From Callaeas wilsoni (Eukaryota; Chordata; Aves; Passeriformes; Callaeidae), in NCBI GenBank assembly GCA_013398955.1, contig VWPU01017833.1, positions 1-64,000 on the forward strand: a stretch of DNA of 64,000 nt, read 5' to 3'. This document shows, in pieces, positions 46,766 through 59,361 of the stretch (positions are counted from its first letter, which is position 1; each line of letters begins with the position of its first letter). The position numbers were made by a program, and so were the translations under genes. Under the pieces are notes generated by a model, which saw nothing but the letters and a program-made list of their open reading frames with translations, was not told the DNA's origin and searched no databases.

Positions 46766-47261
46766 TTGTTTTGGTGCAGCCGATCCAATAGTATAAGCTA
46801 CTTCCCTCCTTTAATCTTCCCCTCTTTAGATAGCACATAGGCTTTTATGTCCATTAATTGTCAGAAATAAATGCTTCTTTAGCTATTACTTCCTGAAACA
46901 GAGCAGCGATCTCCCTTACATACAGCTGTTTATATTATGCATAGCACAGCCCTGTCATAAGAATACATTATAAGTTTTTGTGAGACCTCGCACTCGCATT
47001 TAGTATAATTTCCAGTTTAGCTTTCCTTTTTTCAAAGCATCCAGTGGGCTACTGAGCAACAATGCCTGCTGCCCCTCAGCTGACATGGCTCAGGAAAAAT
47101 CCCTGCAGAAGCCAGCAGGCAGTAGAAGAAATAGAAGATGGATAGGATATAGTGGGTTAGGTTAGTGGAGTTTCACGTTGCTGCTTTAGGACCTAATCAT
47201 TATTAATTATTTGCTTAATAGTAGAGACTTCATGTCCCAGCTGAGATTAAGACCAAATGGT
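46766..47261. promoter_or_regulatory. Candidate conserved non-coding element
   Basis: Unique AT-rich DNA next to the possible SINE tail. TCCATTAATTGTCAG near 46850 and ATTATTAATTATTTGC near 47199 are homeodomain-like. TTTATATTATGCATAGC near 46929 is a further POU-like word. It has no young repeats. Confidence 0.3.
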
Positions 47262-47350
47262 GCCAGATGTAGTGCAAACACCTATTAAGTCATCGTCCCT
47301 TTATCAAACAATTTATGGTCTAAATAGACAAGACAGAGAAAAGATGGGAG
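47262..47350 (-). mobile_element. MIR-like ancient SINE fragment
   Basis: CATCGTCCCTTTATCAAACA, TTTATGGTCTAAATAGACAAG, ACAGAGAAAAGATGGGAG matches the reverse MIR layout of reptiles: 'gtccctgccccaaagagcttacaatctaaatagacaagacagacaaagggtgggag'. CTAAATAGACAAGACAGA is nearly exact. Confidence 0.6.
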
Positions 47351-48074
47351 ATGAACAAAGAGGTGTCAGCACCGGAGACAGGAAATTGGAGGAACAGGGG
47401 CATTAGGGATAGGAAGGAAAATGAAGGCCAGAGTGTAATTTCTGGAGGTAATCAGAGACGGACCCACAACTGGGGTAAAAGCAGAGACACAGTCCCCTGG
47501 AAACCCACTGCGACAGCTGAAAAAGGTCCTGCTCGTCACCGCTGCCCGCAGGGCTTGGCGGGGAGGAAGAGGTGGTGGAGAGGCTCTTACCCACTTCCAC
47601 CAGCACAACCTGAGCCCTGCCACTGCTGACAGAGCACCTCTGAGCTAACCCACAGGGTATTTCTGAGCAGGGCTGGGGGAGGTTCCCTGCAGCCTCTTCT
47701 GCAGGATGGTGACAAGGGGTGCACAAGGTTGGTGCTCCCGGTCCAGCTAACATATGTCTGGAAGGAGACATCCCTTAGTCTTAAGGGCTGCTTCTCTCCC
47801 TCTGGGTACCTTTCCCAGGCCCCTTGGTGTGTGAGCACCACCAGCCCACGCTCTCACACTCACTCACGTCTACTTACTCCTACTTACACAGCTTAATTTG
47901 TGCCACCTTACAAATCACCTCTGGATTTGGCCCCCAGTTCAATTCACCTCTAACAAACAGACCGATGTGCTCGGCTACAAACAGTCTGACCGCTCGGGTT
48001 TGTCACTTTGAGGGGGCTGCTGTGATTTGTGTCTGTTTTTAAGTTTAGCCCTGTGCAGCAGCAAAGAGCTGACA
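47351..48074. other. Unique interval, average to GC-rich
   Basis: 47500-47850 is GC-richer with overlapping open frames up to 122 codons. No recognised element. Confidence 0.38.
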
Positions 48075-48130
48075 ACTCTAAAGTTCCTTGAATTCTCAAA
48101 GTGCTCTACAAATGTTAACTCTCTGGCAAA
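48075..48130 (-). mobile_element. Possible MIR-like trace
   Basis: CTCAAAGTGCTCTACAAATG TTAACTC resembles the reverse MIR word 'aaagcgctttacaaatattaact'. Too short to be sure. Confidence 0.28.
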
Positions 48131-51100
48131 AAAGTATTTAGGACGCTTTGCTTATGTCCTCATGAATAACTTTTGGAAAGGGTTGTGACATACTTGTACC
48201 ATTATTTTGTATGGCAGTTGAAGAAAAAAAAAATCTTGGAAGGATGTTTGTTTTTATTTTTCTTCTTCTGACCACTCTGTTTGGAAGAACTGCCAAGTTT
48301 GACTCTAAACTTGCAAGTATAGTAACTTTTTTTCTTTGAAACTTGGGTCTATAATGTCTGAAGCAGCTTTTGGTTGAAAGCAATTGTTACATTCCTGACT
48401 CTTGTGATCAATCGAAATCAATTTCATACAGAAGGTTAACAGAGAAGGTCCAAACAAATGAATCCATGTGCATTTATCTGACAGTGTTTCATATACAAAT
48501 AACGAAAGCAGTACATTATCAATTCTCCGTAGTAAGAAGTATTCTTCATGTTTTTGTAAAAAGTACTTAAGAGCTGACTTTGAAGAAAGACTTTGAAAAC
48601 TTGCCAAACCTTCTTTGTATTTTGAAAGTCCACATCAAGAAAGTAGTAAATAGTCATTGAGCGTAGGAAAAAGGAAACTATTAGCATTGTTTTCTTTGAA
48701 AGATAAAAAGAAAAATGCAGTGCAAAACTTCATAATCTCTGAAATGTGTATTTGTTATTTGAATCAGTTTAAAACAATTGTCACTATTAAGTTCATGTTA
48801 GCCTGCCTACTGAACTGTATAAAATGGTTCTGTATCTGCTGGTTTCATGTATATGGGTCCCCCCCTTTCCTCATCTCCTAGTTTTATAGGCTTAAGCATT
48901 TCCATTTAACTGCAGAGTTAGAATTTATACGAAGGCTCTGCTTAAAGAAACCAACTTCAGCCCCCCAACCCTCCTCAGGACTTTTAAACCTATTTTCATT
49001 CCTCTAATGTAAGAAAGGATCTTTATCTTTGATTTCTATAAAGCAATAGTTCCTCAGCTTTTCCCTTTCTGGGGCCCCATTGCCATTGTGCAGCAGTTCT
49101 TTGTAATGTGTTCAGATAAAATATCCTTTTTTTTGTTGTTGTTTTTTTTTTTCAGAAGTAAATAGCTCCTGGGCCAGGCTTTCTCTTATTGTTGGTGTGA
49201 TTTGGTGCAGCATCATTTTAAAATTGCTGCTTGTCACCAGGAAACATGAGATCAGGTGCTTTCCATAGGTTGAAAAGAAAAAAAAGAGAATCATGCCAGA
49301 GCAAGCTTAACCACGTGTGGAGATGGGAAAATGTGCAGACTCACACAATATTCCACCTTTGAACAGGTACATCACATGCTCGCACCGAACACGAGAACCT
49401 TGGTATTATTTAATGATGTGTAATCAAGCAGCCAGCTTGCCTTTTACCACCACTAATGCAGGTTGTACTTATGCATATATTAATTGCGAAGCCATTAAGC
49501 TGTCCCATGTGTGAGGTAGTGCTATGAGGAAATGCCCGTTCACTTCATCTTTAGTAAGTTCAGTACACGTTGGGCTGAAAGGGGATCTAAGCCGTGGGTA
49601 ACCTGCGAGAAACAGAAGTGGAAGTTGGTACAGGGACAAACACGTCTGCCACGTAGAAATGGGAGATTTCCCCCTGTTTGCCCTAGAAGTGGCTGTAGGT
49701 CATAAAAGAGACACGGCAAAGACCTTGCCTGGCTGTGTGGGCATGTTGGGGTGTTTGGTGGGCAACTACAAACACTGACCTTTTAAGAGGGATCGTGTCT
49801 TTATATAGAAAACGTATATTTGTGGATGAGATAAAGGTAGGATTACAGTAAGGATTTTTTTGGCAGGAGTTTCCGTGATTGTATTTCTTAAGAAGATAGT
49901 TGATGGATTAAACGATCATCTGAGATTTTCAGAGTTTGTAAAGACTTTCAGATTTACCAATTCATCATCTCTTGTCTCCATCTAATTATTACAAATCTGT
50001 TGCCTCTAAATATTTGTTGCTGCTGGATATTGACTCATGTCCTGCCCTAGCTTTGTTCAAAGTATCTATCCCATTTTACAATAAACAATCAAGAAAACAT
50101 AAAATAGATTAAACTGTGATAAATGCCAAATGCAGGAAAATATCCTGCTGAAAAGTATGAGAATTTTTCATGCTTCTCTGCCTCCATTTTTTTTCATTGA
50201 TAAAATGGATCTATTCACATTCACTTATGACTTTTTTTTTTTTTCGGTAAAAGATAGTCTAAGCTTGGACCTGCTGATGATGAAGGCCTGTTCATGTCCT
50301 TTCTCCTTGCAGGGAAGTGATGACTGAAATTTGGTGGGATGAGGTTTTTTTCTGGCTCTGCACAGGACATCCCCAATAATCCCACCCTGTGCCTGAGAGC
50401 ATTGTCCAAAGGAAGGAGAGAAATTTTAGAGGTTCTATTTTTCTAATAACCAACACCAAGCAGGCACCCCCCCCAGCAGATGAAGAGGAATGTCATATTT
50501 GTCCTCATGCCTCGAAGAGCAATGCAAATGACTACTCAGCATTTCAATTATCATTATTTTTTTCCTTCATACTGAAAGGGTCTTTTTTAAGAGCGTTTCC
50601 CATGCTTTGGATTGTGACTCTAGGATTTATCTGATAGCTGATTAAATGCTTTATTTTTTGTTGGTGTGGACTCTGTGATATTTAGCACGCAGCATGTAGC
50701 TTAAAAGACACATATTTTGAATTTTCTGGGTATTTGACTGATTTCAATGAGGCCAGGTCTTCATCACAAGTCTGTTAGCATTTCCACAGCTTCATGAGCT
50801 GGATAGGAGCTGTTTGGATGTTCACACAAAGCAATAAAAGAAAAAATTACTTGCTTTTTTTTAGCAATGGCACTTGTCCATTTCTGCATTCCTGGTAAAA
50901 AATGTCTGTAAGTAGTTCTTTTAGAGATGACTTTTGATCTAGTTGCTATTTAGTGACAATATCAAATGCTTTTTATTCTTCCAAAGTGCAAAATTAATGC
51001 TGCGTTATTCTACCAGTACTATCCCTGCAATGGAGCAGAATCTCATCAAGTCAAACTTTCCGGTTAGGAAGATTAAAGGAGAAGGCAGAGGAACAAACTC

Positions 51101-52199
51101 TCCTATGAGTGTTGAGCTAGATGATCCTTTGGCTTCAAAGAAATTAGGATTTACACTAGTGTAATCAAACTCAGGACTTCTTACGTGGATTTTCTATAGG
51201 TTTTTGTTAATTCTTGAAACACGGAACCATAACAATCCTCCTGTTCCCAAGGATTCTCTAGCTACCACCCCAGTGGCAGTCATGTTACACTGCATGAGGT
51301 GTGGTTTGCATTGCCCGTGTGGAAGTCCTGGGATAACTGCAGCTGGAATGAGCAGAGCATGCTCATTAATGCATAAACTACTGTAACTATGCCTTGTGCT
51401 TCCTAGAAATTTCCTGCCTGCACTTTTAAGGAGAAGCCCAAGTTATTCAGCAAAAATATCCTTGTCAGTGTTTTGCTTTGGTTTGCAATTCCAAAAAAGC
51501 GCTTTTACAAAATTCAGTGTATCGGTGCAGAAGAAACCTGTTGGGGCTCCCAGTCTTTGGGAAAAGGGGTTGTGTCTAAGTCACTGGTGGGGTGTCACTG
51601 TGTGGTGCATCCAGTCACCATCTTGGGTATCCATCAGATTTTGGGATGAGAGCATCTTGCTGCCAGCCCCCACCCTGCCCCGCAGCCTCTGGGACATTCC
51701 TACAGCCGCTTTCCAGAGAAATCCCACGCCGGCAGGGTGACTCACATCAGAAGACATTCCAGAAAGAAGAATAATTATGCCATTGCTGGAATTGATGTAA
51801 TGGTGTTTTTCAGGATGCTTTAATAGACATGAGTGATGTTTTGGCAGGCAGTCGAAATAACCCTGGATATCTGATTGCATTACTGACTGCTACCAAGGGC
51901 ATCTCTGGGGAAAGGGACATTACTTAAGGTACTTTCTCCGTATTTTTAACTTGCTGGAGCTAAGTTTTAGTGCAGCATAGGGCTCTTTTTCAGAAGACAG
52001 ACATATTGGAGAGCTTAACCAAGACATATAACAAACCAAACTCTAAACATATACAGATTCCAAGAGACTGGCCTGTGTAAACAACATCATAATTCCCTGG
52101 GTTATGTGCTGTTTAAAATAACATTCAGCTATGCATTCACCTCAAAAGATTGCCACTTAACAGCATTGTTTTCTTTTTGTAATCTTTATTGTTTAGGTT
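48131..52199. other. Long unique AT-rich interval
   Basis: Mostly AT-rich unique DNA with T runs near 49122-49153 and 50230-50244. No gene, CR1 or microsatellite of note. A weak GAGCTAGATGATCCTTTGGC word near 51114 is discussed as rejected. Confidence 0.4.
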
Positions 52200-52720
52200 T
52201 ATTATGGCTCTCATTTTTTTCCCCCTTTAGAAAACATAAACAATTTCCTTGTTCGCCCTGTGAGCGGGATCCCCGTGTCCTGGCAGCGCTTCCTCTGCGC
52301 CATGGCCGGCTGAAAAGATAACAGCTAAGGACTGTGTTGAGCCTTCTTCTCCCAGAATTAACTTTATTCTCCGTGTTCGTATGTGTTTTACTACCGTGTT
52401 CCTCGGGATGGTGTTTCTCGTTATTAATGATTACTACCAGCGTTTAAACACATCGGTCGGAGTCCTCTTGTTTAACACCCACGCGGTCCCGCCGAGGCCT
52501 CATTGCCTTCATTTAGGCCATATATTAAAAAAATCGCAACAAAAGAAGCCCTGCACGCTGATGTCCCCGGGTTGTTTTGCAGAGTCTTGTCGTTTAGCTG
52601 CTCTCTGCAGGTAAATAGGTCTTTTTCTTGGTCTGGCACGTTGATAAGCCTTCACACTTGGCTGGGCTCGAGGTGCGTTTGTGCAAAGGCAGATTGTTTT
52701 AGTTAACATAATCAGTGAAC
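52200..52720. promoter_or_regulatory. Candidate conserved non-coding element rich in retained CpG
   Basis: Although flanked by AT-rich DNA, this block keeps many scattered CpGs (near 52255, 52265, 52272, 52287, 52299, 52307, 52373, 52405, 52419, 52441, 52454, 52458, 52482, 52489, 52494, 52535 and 52558). They alternate with AT-rich motif words such as CGTTATTAATGATTACTACC near 52419 and TTTAGGCCATATATTAAAA near 52513. This is neither a CpG island nor ordinary neutral DNA. The longest frames are under 80 codons. I regard it as one of the strongest candidates for constraint. Confidence 0.4.
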
Positions 52721-53864
52721 TCACTGTTCTACCTGGATGTCTGGGAGAATTGCCAAGAGATTTCCCAACATTTCAATCAGGGGCAGGGGCTATAAAGCTG
52801 TCAGTTTTCTTGTAGGCCAATTTGCCTTTGCCATGGTTCTAACGTTGTGCTCATTTATAAAGAAATCAGCCCAGGTCTTTTGGGGTAATATTTTATGCTG
52901 GTTTCAATTTGAAGAAGAATGATTTCTTTTTCTTTCTTCCTCCTTTTCTTTTTTTACTTTTTATTGTAGAGATGCATTTTTAAAAGCCATTTCCTGACAC
53001 AGGGAAATGCCCCACTTTAAGATTCTGATACAATAGTAATTAAAAAAGGAATTAAATAATTAATTAATACTCCATTTTTGTTCCCAGCAGTGGAGCTAAG
53101 CTCGTTTCCCATATTGTACCAGCCTCAAGTAAATCTGTTCTTAAACAAAGAAATGAAGCTACTTAGGTCAAATGTTCAGAGTGATCTTGGTCTGCCTACT
53201 AATTAGAATCAGAGATATGTTAAACTACCTGAAAATAATTCACTTTCACAGGGAAAAAAAAAGTATACCTACAAGTTTATGGTGTGCAGGTCATTGTCAT
53301 CTACCCTACTTCCACCTGCCGCAATAAATTCCGGTGAAATATCTACTGCTGAGTACTGAACTTGGAGATTTTTTTTCCTCAAGCCTCCAATATTTACCAC
53401 CTAGTGCCAGATTACGTCATGTAACCTTCAACAGTGTTGTGACATTTTTTTAGTGGATGGGATGCATGGAGCAGGGCACCACATCCGCTTGAAGTTTCTT
53501 CAATGTTCCCCATAGGAAATTTTTCAGTATTTGGCCAACTGGAAGTTTTTCAAGTATTTTGTCATGTTCAGGGCCTAGGACAACTGTTGGCTATTTTCGC
53601 AAGCTGATGATGAGCAAGGTGGACACGTTCCTTCTGCTCTGCAATGCCTCCAGCTCCCAGGAGTGGTGGTGGCAGGGGTGATGCTGAGTGCACGGCCCTG
53701 TGTCAGCCTGCAGGACATGTATGTGGTGCAATCAAACACATTTTGGGAGAGCATCCTCAGTCGGTTCACAATTTTGATGTTTTGGGTTTCTGAGGGTCAG
53801 CACCTCAAGAATATGATGCAATGAAGCAGGAGGATGGTGACCCCAGTAGACAGGAGAGATGGGG
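52721..53864. other. Unique AT-rich interval
   Basis: An ATTAAATAATTAATTAAT run near 53051-53069 and T runs near 52950; no gene recognised. Confidence 0.4.
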
Positions 53865-54262
53865 TAGGTTTAGGCTGAACGCTGTGGTTGTTCAGTCTGG
53901 AGAAGTCTCCAGGGAGATCCTAAAGCACCTTCCAGTACCTGAAGGTGCTACAAGAGAGCTGGAGAGGGACTCTATACTAGGGCCTGGAGTGACAGAACAA
54001 GGAGGAATGGCTTCACACTGACAGAGGACAGGTTTAGATGTAATATTAGGAAGAAATTCCTCCCTGTGAGGGTAGTGAAACTGTAGCAAAGGTCACTCAG
54101 AGAAGCTGTGGCTGCCCCATCCCTGAAAGTGTTAAAGGCCAGGGTGCATGGGGCTTTGAGTATCCTGGCCTCGTGGGAAATGCCCCTGCTCATGGCAGGC
54201 AGGCTTGGAATGAGATGGTCTTTAAGGTCCCTTCCAACCCAAAGCATTCTGGGGTTCTATGA
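53865..54262 (+). mobile_element. CR1 LINE 3' fragment, about 400 bases
   Basis: GGTTTAGGCTGAACGCTGTG, TGTTCAGTCTGGAGAAG, CTACAAGAGAGCTGGAGAGG, GACAGAACAAGGAGGAATGG, ATATTAGGAAGAAATTCCTC, CATCCCTGAAAGTGTTAAAGG and GGTCTTTAAGGTCCCTTCC, ending in CATTCTGGGGTTCTATGATC. 5'-truncated. It also has a small deletion near the GAGCAACCTGG word. Confidence 0.95.
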
Positions 54263-54419
54263 TCAGCTGTCATGGGAGGATTTCACTCCTACCAGGAGCA
54301 TATCAAGGCTTGACAAATTCACCTGTCGGAGGCTTCACACAGCTGATTTATTTGCCAAGACAGGTGGAGAGCTGCCCGGGCTTATCTCTGAGCAAAGTGG
54401 AATGAGAAGAGGCACATTA
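54263..54419. other. Short unique spacer
   Basis: Nothing recognised. Confidence 0.4.
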
Positions 54420-54830
54420 AAGAAGTTCTGCCTCTGATTGCAAGGACGAGAGTGCGACTGTTACAGAGCCGCAAATTAGCAGACGGTTTTAAACCAGCTC
54501 CCAAGCACTGAAATTAAAAGCACTTAATACAGGAATCATATTCTCTAGCTAAGGCACAACGGGACTCTGGTGAATTTAGTTTATAATGCTTCCGTGTTGT
54601 AACAGAAATTTGTCTTTTTGAGGCAATCAGGGGAGCCGCATTACAGCAGGACTTGCAAAGATTCGTGTTTGTGTCTGGAGGTTGCAAATGCATTAACTCT
54701 TTCATGTGAAACTCCTCTGCCAGTGCCATGATTCTTTCTGTGCTGAGTTCAGTGGACCTCTGAGAAATAATGTTCAGTTCCAGGTAAATAGGAGATAGGT
54801 AACAAAATCTGCCACATGCTCTTTTCTTCA
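54420..54830. promoter_or_regulatory. Candidate conserved non-coding element
   Basis: CpGs outside an island (near 54448, 54454, 54471, 54484, 54560, 54593, 54637 and 54663) and words such as GAGCCGCAAATTAGCAG near 54466. A 105-codon minus-strand frame overlaps without family resemblance. It lies between two CR1 copies of opposite orientation. Confidence 0.3.
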
Positions 54831-55078
54831 ACAGAAAAAAGGATCTTGTAATGGAATTCTATGAGTAAAGATATGTCGGATTGCTTCCTCTAGAGGTAAT
54901 TTTTTGTGAATTTAACAATTAAGCAAGTCAACCTTTGGTGTTGTAGCTCAGACACCAACCTGATCCACGAACATTTAAATCAAGAATGCAATTTTTGAAG
55001 GATAATTATTGTCCAGAAGAAATAAAATTGTCTTATATTAATTAACATTTTCCTCATGGAAAGGGATATAGACACATA
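54831..55078. other. Unique spacer
   Basis: AT-rich, nothing recognised. Confidence 0.4.
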
Positions 55079-55492
55079 GACATAAAATCCCAGAATGGTT
55101 TGGGTGGGAAGGGGCCTTAAAGGTCATCTCATTTCACCCCCTGCCATGAGCAGGGACACCTTCCACTAGACAACAATTCTCAGAGCCCCATCCAGCCTGG
55201 CCTTAGACACTTCCAGGGACGGGGCAGCCACAGACTCTCTTGGCAACCTGTGCCAGGGCCTCACTGCCCACACAGGGAAAAATTTCTTCCAAATATCCCA
55301 TCTAAACCTACTCTCTTTCAGTCTGAAGCCATTCCTCCTTGTTCTGTCACTCCAAACCCTTGTAGTAGTCTCTCTCCATCTTTCTTATAAGTCCCTCCAG
55401 CTACTGGAAGGCCACAATCGGGTCACCCCAAAGCCTTCTCTTCTTCAGGATGAAGAATCCCAGTTCTCTCAGCCTTTCTTCACAGGAGAGAC
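55079..55492 (-). mobile_element. CR1 LINE 3' fragment, reverse, about 415 bases
   Basis: Read left to right: CCCAGAATGGTTTGGGTGGG, AAGGTCATCTCATTTCACCC, GAGCAGGGACACCTTCCACT, CACTTCCAGGGACGGGGCAG, TTTCAGTCTGAAGCCATTCC, TTGTTCTGTCACTCC and CCCAGTTCTCTCAGCCTTTC. This is the reverse complement of the same CR1 region as the copies at 34510 and 53865. The longest CR1 stretch in the window. Confidence 0.95.
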
Positions 55493-58400
55493 TGTCAGCC
55501 TTTTTCCCCTTTCTCTCAATCGTTGGCAAACACACCACAATACCCCGCATTGTAATGAGATAGCAGAGGAGCTGGCTGCCATGCTCATTACTGTTTCATT
55601 ACTTGGTGATGGGGAGAGCTTTTTTCCATCAGTGCCTGATTTCTGTGTTATCAGGAAAAGGGCAAGATCTTTGATGTTTCGTAACATTCTTCAGCGCTAC
55701 TAGAAAACTACTTGTTTTCTTCCTTTTCAAGGATAAATCAGTGGTTTATAATTGATCTATAGCAGATCTTTCAGATTTAACCTAGAGTCATGTATAAAAT
55801 ATTAAATATGGCCATTATAGGGACTGTGCTTTTTAAAAAAAAACTGTATGGGCGTTAGCCTTTTTATCCTAGACAAATTCCAACTTGAGTAATTAATTTT
55901 TTCCTACATTCATTTTCCATGCATTTTTAATTGGGTACAATATTTTTCTCTTCCAGTGCAAAGTAACAGTGCATTGTCCTGTGCTGTGAAAGAGTTAATA
56001 CGTGTTGAGCTGGAGGTTGCTGCACTTCAGTAGTAAGTGAATCTGCTACGTATGTTTGAAGAAAGCAGCACAGGAAAATGCCAAATCCTCTTGAAATAAG
56101 GTACCAAATTTGTCAGATGTTTTGGCACACTGCAAAAGTTTAAAATTACATTAGTGGCGTCCAAGTTATCACACACATATCCTAAAAAGCAGATTTTCGT
56201 AGTGTTCAAATATTCAGCATGCGGCTCATCAGATTGCGTTCACCACCACTACAAAAGGGAAAGGAATCAATACATATGTAAATGTGATTCTGGTTTAAAA
56301 ATCTATTTTGGGTTTTACTGTTGCCATGCTAAAAGGCATTGTAAACTGCAACAGACCCATTTCCTACGGGTTGGCTTCCCTCTGCCACCGGTGCAAGTGG
56401 AGCACGTGGCTCTCCAGAAGAGGAGAGCAGGGAAATGAGGGCTGGTGTTATGTTAATAATTTCCAGGAGTTCTTGTTCCACATTGAGGAGGTGCCTAGAG
56501 ATGAAACCCGTTTGAGAGGTTTTCCTGGACTTTGGAAATCACATAGATTGTTTAAACATTTATTATGGATTGGATAGCATGGGCAAAACATACTTTGGTT
56601 TTTGGATTAGGCAATAAGTGTTGTCATTAACACCAGGCTCTGTCTAATTTAAGAAATCTGAGTCAGTTATCTGAGGCTGTGTGGTCCATTAGCAAATTTT
56701 TCTCCATCTGTGGAAGATCTTACAGGTCACCTAGAATTATACTTTTTATTTTTCTACTCTAGAAGATCAAACCTGATTCAAAATATTCATGAAGTCTGAA
56801 ATTATATGTATAAAAAAGAGCAGATAAATAACGTTTTCCCCAAGCAGTGGTCCTTGAAGTTGTTTACATTCATCTATATCAATAAAATCAAAAGCCGGGT
56901 GTTCTTCTTCATTCTCTCCTTTGTACATTGTATTTGTTTCCTTTGAAAAGAGTTGGCACTGGAGAGAATAATGATTGAAATCCCAAAGGTGACAGAATTT
57001 GACCCTGGCAAGGGTTGAGAAGTTTGGCTGAGCACAGCAAGGGAGTGAGACCCAGGAAGCACTCAGGGGACAAGAGTCAACCCAAGGGTGAAGTGCAGAA
57101 GGGTGTGGCAAGGATGGGAGCTGCTCTTGGGAAACCCCAAAGGATGTTAATTGCTCCAAGACGACATTTCCCTTATTGAAATTTGCTCACCTTGATGTCA
57201 GGTACGGAAACTTCAAAAAAAGCCTTTGCAAAAGCGAAGAACACGAGGGGAGTTTTGGATTGGTTTGCTAACAGATGCCCAGGGGGGATCAGAAAGGCCA
57301 TGGGATCAGACATAAGGATTTAAACCAATTTAGGAGATAAAAAGGAGGTGAGAGAAGGCAGAGGTGAGAAGAACAGAGACCTGCCCTGTGTTGGTGTAGG
57401 GAGCAGAGGATGCCTGGTTAAGCAGTGGGGTTAGGGAGAAAGAGTTCTGGTCCATGAAGGTACCTCACTGAAGGAGAGATTCACTCCCAGTCCTCCAATA
57501 AAACATTTGCCCATAGTGTGGTTTTGCCCAGGAATTCATGTTAAAATGAAAACATTTTGTAGAAACAAAATCTCGCTGAAGAAACTTTTGTACACTCAAT
57601 ACAGGTTATCAATAGGGAAAGTTATTCGTAAAAATATGGTCAGAGGATATTCTGCTTTTTAAGTTCATCTTTGAATAGCCACAGTGGAGTTTTGGTTTGA
57701 TTATGCTGAGCACCCAAAGAGAGATCCTCCAGAATATTTGAGGATAATCTGTGGGGATTTTTGCTTCATCTGGAGCTTTCCTCTTGGAATTTAGTTTTCT
57801 TGCTGTAATCTGAATGTCACCTTAGGTCATTCAGAAATATTTATTATCTTGTTAGAGGGAACTCCCTTCACTGCTCCTGCAGCAAGGCTTTTGGGAATCA
57901 GCCCAAAAAACCATCATGAGCAATGCTGTGCTTTGTGGACTAAAGCAATGTAAATGCAATTATACACAATGATGCAATTTTAACCTTGTGCTTAAGACAG
58001 TAACAAACATTCTGGCTTTATGGGGGGTTTGTGTGCTCTTGCATGCTCAGTGATGCATTATGGCACATGCCACCACACTGTGAAATGCCACACCATGGCA
58101 CATGACACCGAGTTCCCCAGGAGCGTTCAGGAGATGGTTTGGTGTGGAGAGCAGCCATGCAAAGCTGTACACTGTTGGTTTCCAGTATCAGTATTCCCAT
58201 GTGGAAATGACTGAGGAGACTCACTGACTCTGGGGAGCCAGCAGGAAATTGGTCTGTGTTGTCTCCAGGTTAGCATTGATACAGAAAAGTATCAGAAAGA
58301 GGAATGTCCAGTACCCAGTAAAGAGAAAGAGAAACTCTGTGTCCTTAGGATCTCCCTTTCCTCCCCACACGATTTGCAGGTGGAGTAAAGGCAGCACAAC

Positions 58401-59324
58401 AAGGAGGGGGTGATGATTTCTCATCTCATGCTTTTACCACTGGGATATATTTCCTCTTTATCTTTCCCCTACCTCTACCCCAAATGCCTGAAAATGATGC
58501 TTCTTTTCTCATTCTCTTTTGAAACATTGATGTAGAAGTTTTGGAAAACCAAAATTTTTGGTATGAAGCAATAGCCACTGAGAACTCATTGAATATAGCA
58601 CTTATTTTTTTTCTTTCCAACCCTTTTACTGCTACATCACATCTCCAAATTTACAATCTTTCAGCTATTATATGACTCCATTGTGACTCTATCCAATGAT
58701 TAATGTGGGATTAATAACTTTGTCCAGTGAATGTTGGTGTAAAGGAGTGACTGCTGCTGGGTGTGCCTCTGTTTCCATGTTTCCATCGATTTGGTGAGCA
58801 AATTATTGTGTGCCTCACCTATTCAGAAACAGCTGTTCCAAGAAAAGACAGAGTATTAGACTGTATCTTCAGGAACAATCTGTTTTCTGTCTGCAATTAA
58901 TATGTTCCGGATTGTTTGGCTACTTTGGTCAGTGCATCACAAACTGGACTATTATGCTCAAAGCTACTTTTGGGACATCCAGTAATAGCTCCTTCTGAAA
59001 GCATTGAGAGCAACCCCTGTAAATCACTGTGGGTTTGAGTAACTATCCAGCTTTGCCTAAACCATGCCAGGTTTCTGTAAGAAGTGATGAGCTATCACTG
59101 GGTAAAAAAAAAAAAAGTATCCTTGATTCACACCTCGCTGGTGTAAATCCTGTTCCAATTTTAAAAGCACCTTGTTATAACAGTGTTGGACAGAGGAATT
59201 CTTGAGGCTAAGTGACATTTGCAGCCTATGATACTGGTGTATCTGTGCTGTGTATCCATCAACATTTGGCATTTAAGAAAATCTGCTCATCCTCGCATCG
59301 CCTGTTAAACACTCACTCTATTAG
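55493..59324. other. Long unique interval
   Basis: Mostly unique DNA. ATGGCACATG occurs at 58060-58069 and 58094-58103 in a small degenerate duplication. The region 56700-57160 has a 130-codon minus-strand frame with no recognised family. No gene is supported. Confidence 0.38.
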
Positions 59325-59361
59325 CAAAAAAAAAAAAAAAAGAAAGGAAAAAGAAGAAAAT
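59325..59361 (+). repeat. A-rich purine tract
   Basis: A run of 16 A bases followed by GAAAGGAAAAAGAAGAAAA. Low-complexity sequence. Confidence 0.92.

Noticed and set aside
46255..46791. 178-codon plus-strand open frame
   Set aside because: Passes through the poly-T tract as phenylalanine repeats and overlaps a possible SINE tail.
51095..51165. CR1 or other amniote repeat trace (GAGCTAGATGATCCTTTGGC, TTTACACTAGTGTAA)
   Set aside because: Two short words resemble CR1-end and amniote-repeat text, but the surrounding sequence does not continue the match.
54912..54975. tRNA-like text (GTTGTAGCTCAGAC)
   Set aside because: Contains a partial box-A-like word but no matching T-arm text or closing acceptor stem nearby.
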